Source: an uncultured Sphingopyxis sp. (GTDB lineage Bacteria; Pseudomonadota; Alphaproteobacteria; Sphingomonadales; Sphingomonadaceae). From it: DNA of 16,983 bases. Position numbers and translations under genes: made by a program. The stretch's first letter is position 1. Each line of letters begins with the position of its first letter. The stretch spans positions 1-16,983 of the forward strand of contig CALFXW010000127.1 of the NCBI GenBank assembly GCA_937957805.1. The letters are read 5' to 3'. Positions 8,132-13,958 of the stretch are shown one piece after another. Under the pieces are notes generated by a model, which was not told the origin of the DNA, made no database searches, and worked only from the letters and a program-made list of their open reading frames with translations.

Positions 8132-8701
8132 ATGACTCAAAAGCATCGGAAAATGGGCTGGCTGGCAGGCGGACTGTCGCTTGCTGCCGGATTGGCATTG
8201 ACATTCGCCGTGCCGACCATCCTGCTGCCCGGCGCAGCATATGCGCAACAGGCAAGCAACGGGTGTGAGGCACCGCGATCGGGCGGCGGCGGCGTTGGCC
8301 GTTCGATCCTGCGCGGGGTATTGGGCGCAGCGACCAGTCGCGCGGCGCGCAGCCTTGGCTATGCCGAACGTTTTGTGCCATCGGCGGCGGTGGCCGACAC
8401 GCTGACCGAGAGTATCGCCTGTCACCTTGATGAGCATGAGCAGGTCAAGGCCAAGGAAGCCACGCTGGAGGCGACGCGCGGCGAAGCCGTCGGCACCACG
8501 GTCAATTGGACGAGCGACAGCCGCGAAAATGTGCGTGGTTCCTCCACCATCGTTGCGCGCGATGATGCGCCCAGCGACCAGCCAGCGGGTAGTAGCTGCA
8601 TGATGGTCGATGACATCATCATCGTGAATGGTGAAGAAACGCGCGGTCAAAAACGCATGTGCCGCGTACCGCCAGCGCGGCGGTTCACGCTGGCGGCGTG
8701 A
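8132..8701 (+). CDS. Exported protein of unknown function, surface-antigen-like
   Basis: I do not recognise this 189-residue protein with certainty. It has a basic N-terminus, a hydrophobic segment (about residues 9-34) and a signal peptidase I site near AYA|QQ (38/39), so it should be exported. The mature part has a Gly-rich stretch (50-54) and a helical region with SIACHLDEHEQVKAKEATLEATRG (94-117). A C-terminal beta-like region, VNWTSDSRENVRGSSTIV through CMMVDDIIIVNGEETRGQKRMC, follows. The C-x20-C spacing with a Gly-Glu turn resembles the end of Rickettsia-type surface-antigen domains (RT0821/Lpp0805-like). That is a weak resemblance by eye. Cysteines at 45, 97, 156 and 177 could form disulfides in the periplasm. 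The frame is open upstream to 8027 through a hexamer repeat, but GGAGGA and the signal peptide point to 8132. Its TGA overlaps the next gene's ATG by one base. Confidence 0.7.
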   Translation: MTQKHRKMGWLAGGLSLAAGLALTFAVPTILLPGAAYAQQASNGCEAPRSGGGGVGRSILRGVLGAATSRAARSLGYAERFVPSAAVADTLTESIACHLDEHEQVKAKEATLEATRGEAVGTTVNWTSDSRENVRGSSTIVARDDAPSDQPAGSSCMMVDDIIIVNGEETRGQKRMCRVPPARRFTLAA

Positions 8702-9429
8702 TGGGGGCTTGGTGGCGCCTGCTAGCAGCCTTTGCGCTGTTTCCGCTGTTGGCGGGCGCGGTGGATGATGATCGCCCGGCTACTGGCCGGGATCCCGCCA
8801 ATCCATCCTGCCCGCAAACGCCAAATTGGACCGACATTCGGGAAATGAGCCTGACGCCCGTGACGCGCAACGGGGTGCGTATTTTGATGGCCGAAGGGGC
8901 AATCGACGCCGCTCTGCCGCAACGGTTGCAGGCGGCGCTGGATGCCGACCAGACTATCGAGGAAATTTGGCTGCGTTCCCCCGGCGGTAATGCGCGTGCA
9001 GGCAATGCGGCCGGACGTATCATCCGCGATCTGGGGGTGCGAACGCGCATCCCCAGCGGCTGGACATGTTTTTCCGCCTGCAATTTCATGTTCATGGGTG
9101 GCGCGTCGCGGGTGATAGAGCCGGGCGGCGTGTTCATGGTACACATGTTCACCTTTACCGGCGACAGGGGTGCCATCCAATATGCCACCGAAAGCGGCGC
9201 TGCCGCGACCACCGAACTGATCGGCGATGTCGAACAGGAATCGGCACTGCTTGCCAGTGAGGATAATGATTTTCTGATCCGCATGGGTGTGTCGCGGCGA
9301 TTGCTGACGGACGTCATGTATCGCCAGCGCGCTGTCGAATCGGGGGAAACGCCTGCGCAGCGTTATTGCCTGACACTGGACGAAGCGACGCGGTATAATG
9401 TCAATGCACCGGGGCGGCCGGACCGTTAA
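8701..9429 (+). CDS. Periplasmic ClpP-like (crotonase-fold) protein, COG3904 type
   Basis: This 242-residue protein starts with a signal peptide (about residues 1-20, ending LLAGA) and then shows the ClpP/crotonase core. The pattern is IEEIWLRSPGGNARAGNAAGRIIRDLGV (86-113), WTCFSACNFMFMGGASRVIE (121-140), then GVFMVHMFTF (143-152). By analogy with ClpP, S125 in C-x-S-x-C would be the nucleophile and H148 the base; the acidic residue is not assignable by eye. Cysteines 123 and 127 flank the serine, as in COG3904 proteins I recall, and could be oxidised in the periplasm. A peptidase role is inferred and no substrate is known. The ATG at 8701 overlaps the previous stop (TGATG), and its own TAA overlaps the next ATG (TAATG). 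The open frame from 8659 adds 14 residues that lie inside the previous gene and precede the signal peptide. Confidence 0.82.
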   Translation: MGAWWRLLAAFALFPLLAGAVDDDRPATGRDPANPSCPQTPNWTDIREMSLTPVTRNGVRILMAEGAIDAALPQRLQAALDADQTIEEIWLRSPGGNARAGNAAGRIIRDLGVRTRIPSGWTCFSACNFMFMGGASRVIEPGGVFMVHMFTFTGDRGAIQYATESGAAATTELIGDVEQESALLASEDNDFLIRMGVSRRLLTDVMYRQRAVESGETPAQRYCLTLDEATRYNVNAPGRPDR

Positions 9430-10022
9430 TGCCATCCACGCTTGAATGGATTGCGGTGCTGCTGGGCATCGCCAATATCCTCCTCCTTGTCCGGCGCAGC
9501 ATCTGGAATTACCCCGTCGGCATTTTGATGGTCGCGCTATATTTCGAAGTATTTCGGGAGGCGCGCCTATATTCCGACATGGGGCTGCAAGTGTTTTTCG
9601 CCGCCGTGCAGGCATATGGCTGGTATGCATGGTCGCGCGCCGGCGGGATGGACGGGCCAATTCAGGTCGAACGGCTGAACCGAACCGCCATATTGGGCTG
9701 GCTGGCGGCGATTGCCTTTGCTTCGGTCGCTTGGGGCCAAATTATGCATCATTATACCAACGCTGCCAGTCCATTTTGGGATGCGGGGATTGCGATGGGC
9801 AGCGTTGCCGCACAGATTTTGCTCACCCGCCGCAAGATTGAAAATTGGGCGGTGTGGATTGGCGTCGATGCCGTCGCCATCGGTGTGTATTGGAGCAGGG
9901 GGCTGATGCTCACCTCCGGCCTATATTGCCTCTTCCTCATCCTGTGCATCGTCGGGCTTATCGAATGGCGGCGGGTGGAGGCGCGCCAACGCGCCGACAA
10001 TGTGCGCGGGACATTTGCATGA
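9429..10022 (+). CDS. pnuC: PnuC-type nicotinamide riboside transporter
   Basis: This 197-residue integral membrane protein fits the PnuC family, which imports nicotinamide riboside by facilitated diffusion, with trapping by intracellular phosphorylation. Several hydrophobic segments are visible (about 6-21, 29-41, 51-67, 88-105, 117-132, 139-156 and 160-179). Family motifs are RRSIWNYPVG (22-31), the AVQAYGWYAW helix (59-68), and RRKIENWAVWIGVDAVAIGVY (134-154), which contains the ENWxxW...D pattern. The start overlaps the preceding TAA by one base, and the end overlaps the kinase start as ATGA. The adjacent kinase strongly supports nicotinamide riboside, rather than thiamine or another vitamin, as the substrate. 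Confidence 0.92.
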   Translation: MPSTLEWIAVLLGIANILLLVRRSIWNYPVGILMVALYFEVFREARLYSDMGLQVFFAAVQAYGWYAWSRAGGMDGPIQVERLNRTAILGWLAAIAFASVAWGQIMHHYTNAASPFWDAGIAMGSVAAQILLTRRKIENWAVWIGVDAVAIGVYWSRGLMLTSGLYCLFLILCIVGLIEWRRVEARQRADNVRGTFA

Positions 10023-10543
10023 CAACGCGGCTCATCTGCATCGCGGGCGCGGAAAGCACCGGCAAAAGCTGGCTCGCCGCCCGGCTGGCGCAACATTATG
10101 GCGCTGCGCTCGTCAATGAATATGCCCGCGCCTATTGCGCGCAGCATGGCAACAACCTCAACGCCTCGCAATTGCGCCATGTCGGCGAAGTGCAGGACAT
10201 GTATGTGCTGGGCGCGCTGCGCGAAGCCCGTCACCATGGCGCGCGCTTTGTTATCGCCGATACCGACGCGCTGGTCACCGCCGTTTGGGCCGATATCGCC
10301 GGGCTGCGCGACCCATGGTTTGACAATATATCCGGCGCTGACCTCTATCTCATCACCGACAATGACCTGCCGTGGATTGACGATGGCGTGCGCATTCAGC
10401 GCGATGGCGCAGCGCGCGATAATTTTCGTGAGCGGCTGATTGGCGAACTGGGAGGACGCGGCCTCAAATGGCTGCCGGTTGGCGGGCAGGGCGATGCGCG
10501 GCTCGCCCATGCGATGGTGCAAATCAGCGCCGCCTTCCCCTAA
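10019..10543 (+). CDS. NadR-type ribosylnicotinamide kinase (AAA ATPase)
   Basis: This 174-residue P-loop kinase resembles the C-terminal kinase domain of NadR. It would phosphorylate nicotinamide riboside to nicotinamide mononucleotide with ATP in the cytoplasm. The Walker A loop is GAESTGKS (10-17). NEYARAY (33-39) matches the VxEYAR motif, IADTDALVTAVW (79-90) supplies the Walker B-like aspartates, and LPWIDDGVRIQRDGAARDNF (117-136) is the conserved late motif. The helix-turn-helix and the NMN adenylyltransferase domains of full NadR are absent, so another enzyme must finish NAD synthesis. The start at 10019 overlaps pnuC by 4 nt (ATGA). The frame is open upstream to 9845, but that part lies inside pnuC. 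Together with PnuC it forms an uptake and trapping pair. Confidence 0.9.
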   Translation: MTTRLICIAGAESTGKSWLAARLAQHYGAALVNEYARAYCAQHGNNLNASQLRHVGEVQDMYVLGALREARHHGARFVIADTDALVTAVWADIAGLRDPWFDNISGADLYLITDNDLPWIDDGVRIQRDGAARDNFRERLIGELGGRGLKWLPVGGQGDARLAHAMVQISAAFP

Positions 10544-10570
10544 GGGCAAAGCGCTGTTAGGGGCGCTGGC

Positions 10571-12388
10571 ATGAGTGACCTTTCCCACATCCGTAATTTT
10601 TCGATCATCGCGCATATCGACCATGGCAAATCGACGTTGGCCGACCGCTTGATTCAGGCAACGGGCGGTCTGACCGACCGCGAAATGACCGCCCAAGTGC
10701 TCGACAATATGGATATTGAAAAGGAACGCGGCATCACCATCAAGGCGCAAACGGTGCGCCTTTCCTATCAGGCGCGCGACGGCGAAACCTATCAATTGAA
10801 CCTGATGGATACGCCCGGCCACGTCGATTTTGCCTATGAAGTGTCGCGCAGTCTGGCCGCGTGCGAAGGGGCGTTGCTCGTCGTTGATGCCGCTCAGGGG
10901 GTGGAGGCGCAGACGCTCGCCAATGTTTACCAGTCGATCGAACATGATCATGAAATCGTGCCGGTCATCAACAAGATTGATCTGCCCGCTGCCGATGCCG
11001 ACAAGGTAAAGGCGGAGATAGAGGATATTATCGGCCTTTCCGCCGAAGATGCGGTGCTGACCAGCGCCAAGAGCGGGATTGGCATCGCCGATGTCCTCGA
11101 AGCCGTTGTCGCGCGCATCCCGCCGCCCAAGGGTGACCGCACCGCCCCCTTAAAGGCGATGCTGGTTGACAGTTGGTATGACCCCTATCTGGGTGTCGTC
11201 ATCCTTGTCCGCGTCATCGACGGTGAAATCCGCAAGGGGCAACAGGTGCGCTTCATGGCGGCGGATACCCAGCATCTGATCGACCGGGTCGGCTGCATGA
11301 CCCCCAAAATCCAGCATCTCGACGCGCTGGGGCCGGGCGAGATTGGTTTCATCACCGCGCAGATAAAGGATATTGCGCTCGCCCGCGTTGGCGACACGAT
11401 TACCGATGTGAAACGCCCCGCGACCACGGCATTGCCGGGGTTTAAGGAAGTGCAGCCCGTCGTTTTCTGCGGACTGTTTCCGACCGATGCCAATGATTTT
11501 GAAAAATTGCGCGAATCGATCCAGAAACTGCGGCTGAATGACGCGAGCTTTACCTTTGAAATGGAATCGAGCGCGGCATTGGGCTTTGGGTTCCGCTGCG
11601 GCTTTCTGGGCCTGCTCCACCTTGAAATTATTCAGGAACGGCTGAGCCGCGAATATGACCTCGACCTCATCACCACCGCGCCGTCGGTGGTCTATAAAAT
11701 CCGGCTTGGTCGCACCAAGACAGAGGATGCGCGCGACGTCGAACTCCACAACCCGGCGGACATGCCCGACCCCAACCGGATTGATGAAATCGCCGAACCA
11801 TGGATTGATGCGACCATCTATGTCCCCGACGAATATCTGGGGCCGATTCTGAAACTATGCCAGGACAGGCGCGGCATCCAAAAGGATCTGACCTATGTCG
11901 GCGGCCGCGCGCAAATCCGTTATGAATTGCCACTCAATGAGGTGGTTTTTGACTTTTACGACCGGCTGAAAAGCATTTCGCGCGGCTATGCCAGTTTTGA
12001 CTATCATCAGATCGGCCACCGGGTCGGTGACCTCGTCAAAATGTCGATTTTGGTGAATGGGGAGGCGGTGGACGCGCTGTCGATGATCGTCCATCGCGGG
12101 TCAGCCGAAACGCGCGGGCGCGGCATGTGCGAACGGCTGAAAGATTTAATCCCCCGTCATTTGTTCAAAATCCCGATTCAGGCGGCGATTGGCGGCAAGG
12201 TGATTGCGCGCGAAACCATCGCCGCGCTGCGCAAGGATGTGACCGCCAAATGCTATGGCGGCGATGCGACGCGCAAACGCAAATTGCTCGAAAAACAGAA
12301 AGAGGGCAAAAAACGGATGCGCGAATATGGCAGCGTCGCCATCCCGCAAGAAGCCTTTATCGCCGCCCTGCGCATGGGGGAGGAATAG
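10571..12388 (+). CDS. lepA: Elongation factor 4 (LepA) GTPase
   Basis: LepA/EF4 is a ribosome-binding translational GTPase with roles proposed in back-translocation and in 30S subunit assembly. The 605-residue product is full length. G-domain motifs are AHIDHGKS (14-21), GITIKAQTV (54-62), DTPGH (80-84) and NKID (134-137). The EF-G-like domains and the LepA-specific C-terminal domain follow, ending DATRKRKLLEKQKEGKKRMREYG...PQEAFIAAL. The start ATG at 10571 begins the typical MSDLSHIRNFSIIAHIDHGK. It lies 27 nt after the kinase gene, with a GGGG tract upstream, so it is probably co-transcribed with the NR-salvage genes. In many bacteria lepA sits instead next to lepB; here no signal peptidase gene follows. 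Confidence 0.98.
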   Translation: MSDLSHIRNFSIIAHIDHGKSTLADRLIQATGGLTDREMTAQVLDNMDIEKERGITIKAQTVRLSYQARDGETYQLNLMDTPGHVDFAYEVSRSLAACEGALLVVDAAQGVEAQTLANVYQSIEHDHEIVPVINKIDLPAADADKVKAEIEDIIGLSAEDAVLTSAKSGIGIADVLEAVVARIPPPKGDRTAPLKAMLVDSWYDPYLGVVILVRVIDGEIRKGQQVRFMAADTQHLIDRVGCMTPKIQHLDALGPGEIGFITAQIKDIALARVGDTITDVKRPATTALPGFKEVQPVVFCGLFPTDANDFEKLRESIQKLRLNDASFTFEMESSAALGFGFRCGFLGLLHLEIIQERLSREYDLDLITTAPSVVYKIRLGRTKTEDARDVELHNPADMPDPNRIDEIAEPWIDATIYVPDEYLGPILKLCQDRRGIQKDLTYVGGRAQIRYELPLNEVVFDFYDRLKSISRGYASFDYHQIGHRVGDLVKMSILVNGEAVDALSMIVHRGSAETRGRGMCERLKDLIPRHLFKIPIQAAIGGKVIARETIAALRKDVTAKCYGGDATRKRKLLEKQKEGKKRMREYGSVAIPQEAFIAALRMGEE

Positions 12389-12405
12389 GCGCTTAACTGC
12401 GTCGT

Positions 12406-12430
12406 CGGGGATCCAGTCGGATCATCCCCG
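12406..12430 (+). terminator. Candidate intrinsic terminator of lepA
   Basis: Seventeen bases after the lepA stop, CGGGGAT (12406-12412) pairs with ATCCCCG (12424-12430). An inner CC/GG extension closes on an AGTC loop, with a 3-nt bulge. A weak T-rich run, TTCCTATCT, follows. The T tract is poor, so this is only a candidate. Confidence 0.4.
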
Positions 12431-12433
12431 TTC

Positions 12434-12560
12434 CTATCTCGACACGCTCGATACGAACGGGCGATACGAACGGGTGGGACGAACGGGCGATACGAACGGG
12501 CGATACGAACGGAGTGGGACGCCATCCATAACCCGTTCGTGTCGAGCGAAGTCGAGACAC
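12434..12560. repeat. Imperfect inverted repeat enclosing a tandem array
   Basis: The left arm at 12434-12461 (CTATCTCGACACGCTCGATA and onward) is nearly the reverse complement of the right arm at 12532-12560 (CCCGTTCGTGTCGAGCGAAG and onward). CCCGTTCGT and TCGAGCG are shared, with one mismatch, then a 1-nt length difference, then a shared GTCGAGA. I recall CGTGTCGAGCGAAGTCGAGAC-type sequence as a dispersed intergenic repeat of sphingomonad genomes. The stretch between the arms holds the 13-bp array. Confidence 0.75.
12449..12513. repeat. Five tandem copies of a 13-bp unit
   Basis: The unit CGATACGAACGGG is repeated without gaps. Copies at 12449, 12462 and 12488 are exact. The copy at 12475 reads TGGGACGAACGGG and the copy at 12501 ends in A. 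The first unit coincides with the tip of the left inverted-repeat arm, which suggests the array grew from the arm by slippage or replication error. It lies between convergent genes and has no coding potential. Confidence 0.92.
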
Positions 12561-12609
12561 GAGCATATTTGGTTCGCGCCAAGCCGCCAAGACCTTGTGC
12601 ATGGGCTAT

Positions 12610-12646
12610 CGTCGTTGCGAGGAGCCAAGGGCGACGCGGCAATCCA
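12610..12646. repeat. REP-like dispersed intergenic repeat
   Basis: The stretch CGTCGTTGCGAGGAGCCAAG, continuing GGCGACGCGGCAATCCAG, closely resembles the CGTCATTGCGAGGAGCGAAG...GCGGCAATCCAG repeat that I recall from many alphaproteobacterial genomes. Its ends, TTGC and GCAA, are complementary, and the middle can pair imperfectly. It probably forms an RNA or DNA hairpin. The identification is by memory of the motif. Confidence 0.65.
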
Positions 12647-12688
12647 GGACTAGAAAATCCCCACCGGGCCATTAATACCCACTCCTAA

Positions 12689-12710
12689 CCCCTCCGGTAT
12701 GCGGGAGGGG
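12689..12710 (-). terminator. G/C-rich hairpin downstream of peroxiredoxin gene
   Basis: CCCCTCC (12689-12695) pairs with GGAGGGG (12704-12710) around an 8-nt loop, giving a strong 7-bp stem. It lies 28 nt past the peroxiredoxin stop on the - strand and could end that transcript. It lacks a U tract on either strand and is also typical of short palindromic repeats, so the terminator role is tentative. Confidence 0.4.
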
Positions 12711-12737
12711 GGGGTAACTCTCTGCGCTCTCACTGGC

Positions 12738-13289
12738 CTAGCGACGTGCGGTGTGCAGGCGGCGCACTTCGGCCAGTGTCAGGCGAACATGGTCGTTGGG
12801 GTTCATTTCATTATGCACCATCGAAATCGTGCCATCCTGTGCGATGACATAGCTGGTGCGCGTCGTGATGCCCTGCCGCAACAGCACATCATAACCCGAA
12901 ATGACATTGGGGGTCGCGGCTGCCATGGGAAAGGCGCTGCGGCATTCCTGCGTCGAAAAACGTTGCAGCGTATCAATATCATCGCCCGACAGGCCGATGA
13001 TTGTGGCACCTGCTGCGCGGAAATCCGCCGCCGCTTCGGCAAAGGCGCGGCTTTCGATGGTGCAGCCTGCGGTAAAGGCGCGCGGGAAGAAATATACCAC
13101 AACCGGCCCCTGACGCAGCAAATTGGCGAGGTTGACGGTCAACCTTTCCCCCCCCTGCGCGGCGGGCAGGGTGAATAATGGTGCCCGCGCACCCGTGGCG
13201 AGCGATGCATGCGCGGTTGCAAGCGGCCAAGCGCTAAGGCTCGATACGGCGAACAGGGTGGCGGCAATTTTGGTGAGGGCGCGGCGCAT
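12738..13289 (-). CDS. Exported peroxiredoxin (AhpC/TSA, BCP-like)
   Basis: This 183-residue thiol peroxidase would reduce hydrogen peroxide or organic peroxides. It has a cleavable-looking signal peptide (about residues 1-28, ending ATAHA|S), so it should act in the periplasm. The thioredoxin-like core shows VVVYFFPRAFTAGCTIESRAF (63-83) with peroxidatic C76 in the BCP-like FTxGCT context. ATIIGLSGDDIDTLQRF (95-111) and RTSYVIAQDGTI follow. The BCP resolving cysteine five residues after C76 is absent. The only other cysteine, C116 in TQECRSAF, could resolve it; otherwise the enzyme is of the 1-Cys type. The start ATG at 13289 has GGAGAA five nt upstream. The gene is convergent with lepA and divergent from the thioesterase gene. 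Confidence 0.9.
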   Translation of the reverse strand: MRRALTKIAATLFAVSSLSAWPLATAHASLATGARAPLFTLPAAQGGERLTVNLANLLRQGPVVVYFFPRAFTAGCTIESRAFAEAAADFRAAGATIIGLSGDDIDTLQRFSTQECRSAFPMAAATPNVISGYDVLLRQGITTRTSYVIAQDGTISMVHNEMNPNDHVRLTLAEVRRLHTARR

Positions 13290-13293
13290 GATA

Positions 13294-13299
13294 TTCTCC
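13294..13299 (-). promoter_or_regulatory. Shine-Dalgarno GGAGAA for peroxiredoxin gene
   Basis: On the - strand GGAGAA lies four nt before the ATG at 13289. It fixes the start that gives the signal peptide. Confidence 0.7.
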
Positions 13300-13330
13300 G
13301 GTGCTGGCGAAAAGATGGTTTAGCGCGAAA

Positions 13331-13345
13331 TGGCGCGCAGCGCCA
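13331..13345. repeat. Short perfect palindrome in divergent gap
   Basis: TGGCGC (13331-13336) pairs with GCGCCA (13340-13345) around GCA, in the gap between the divergent peroxiredoxin and thioesterase genes. It could be an operator or a 5' leader hairpin for the peroxiredoxin. No known regulator motif is recognised, and it may be chance in GC-rich DNA. Confidence 0.35.
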
Positions 13346-13469
13346 ATACGCAGGTCGCGGCCCATTTGGATGCAGTGCGATACTAACAAAATTGTCAATT
13401 GCGGCGGCGGCGCGTCTTCGCTAATGCGTATCGATAACCCCTTCTCGCACAGGATTGGCAGCCAGCATC

Positions 13470-13874
13470 ATGACCCCGGCCATAACCGCGCCGCACAGTT
13501 TTCCGATCCAGATCGAAGCTGCTGACATTGATTTCATGGGCCATGTCAACAATGCCCGCTATTTGGGCTGGGTGCAGGATGCGGTGCTGTCGCACTGGAA
13601 CAAGCTCGCCCCGCCAGAAGCGATAACCAAATATCTCTGGGTCGCGCTGCGTCATGAAATTACCTATCGCAAACCGGCGTTTTTGGACGACAAGGTGATG
13701 GCGTCGGTGGTGCTGGAAAAGGTGGAGGGTGCGCGCAGTTTTTACGCCACCATCATCCAGCGCGGCGAAGAAGTGCTGGCCGAAGTGAAATCGAGTTGGT
13801 GCTGCGTCGATGCACAAACGTTGCGTCCCGCGCGTATCGCGCGCGAAATCCAGCGATATTTCTTTAAGGATTAA
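13470..13874 (+). CDS. Acyl-CoA thioesterase, 4HBT hotdog family
   Basis: This 134-residue cytoplasmic hotdog-fold protein fits the 4HBT/YbgC-FadM type thioesterases, which hydrolyse acyl-CoA or related thioesters. The signature AADIDFMGHVNNARYLGWVQDA is at about residues 18-39. D21 (the expected catalytic acid), H25 and N27-N28 stand in the DxMGHVNNxxY motif. ALRHEITYRKPAFLDDKV (about 64-81) follows as the second conserved block. The substrate cannot be told from sequence. An in-frame TTG at 13455 would add five residues; I prefer the ATG at 13470. An AGGA at 13451-13454 is placed poorly for either start. It is divergent from the peroxiredoxin and convergent with the cys operon, so it stands alone. 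Confidence 0.88.
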   Translation: MTPAITAPHSFPIQIEAADIDFMGHVNNARYLGWVQDAVLSHWNKLAPPEAITKYLWVALRHEITYRKPAFLDDKVMASVVLEKVEGARSFYATIIQRGEEVLAEVKSSWCCVDAQTLRPARIAREIQRYFFKD

Positions 13875-13879
13875 TATTT

Positions 13880-13903
13880 CATCCGAAACTGACGTTTCGG
13901 ATG
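13880..13903 (+). terminator. Perfect 10-bp hairpin after thioesterase gene
   Basis: CATCCGAAAC (13880-13889) and GTTTCGGATG (13894-13903) form a perfect 10-bp stem with a TGAC loop, six nt after the thioesterase stop. The + strand has no U tract after it. On the - strand it is followed by GAAATATTAAT. It could end transcripts from one or both sides or protect 3' ends. Confidence 0.6.
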
Positions 13904-13923
13904 GAGCGGGCTGGAACAGCACC

Positions 13924-13947
13924 GAAATTCGCATGTCTGCGAATTTC
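13924..13947 (-). terminator. Perfect 10-bp hairpin after cysH
   Basis: GAAATTCGCA (13924-13933) and TGCGAATTTC (13938-13947) form a perfect 10-bp stem with a TGTC loop, 11 nt past the cysH stop. It is only 20 nt from the other 10-bp hairpin. The stem is A/T-richer than usual, and no strong U tract follows, so the pair may be a repeat element rather than classical terminators. Confidence 0.55.
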
Positions 13948-13958
13948 CAATCAGACCA

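Noticed and set aside
7913..8650. 245-codon - strand frame with a run of nine histidines
   Set aside because: The poly-His is the reverse of the ATGGTG repeat. The frame lies opposite the LOG end and the exported protein gene, and it lacks a sensible domain or ribosome binding site.
8722..9660. 312-codon - strand frame
   Set aside because: It is antisense to the ClpP-like gene and the start of pnuC, with no recognisable domain.
9752..10951. 399-codon - strand frame
   Set aside because: It runs antisense across pnuC, the kinase and the start of lepA, all of which have strong family motifs. It is a shadow of GC-rich coding sequence.
12449..12513. CRISPR-like array
   Set aside because: The 13-bp units are head to tail with no spacers, and no cas gene is nearby.
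13370..13398. Possible - strand promoter with TTGACA at 13393-13398
   Set aside because: No acceptable -10 box lies 16-18 nt downstream; the hexamers there match the consensus at two positions at most.
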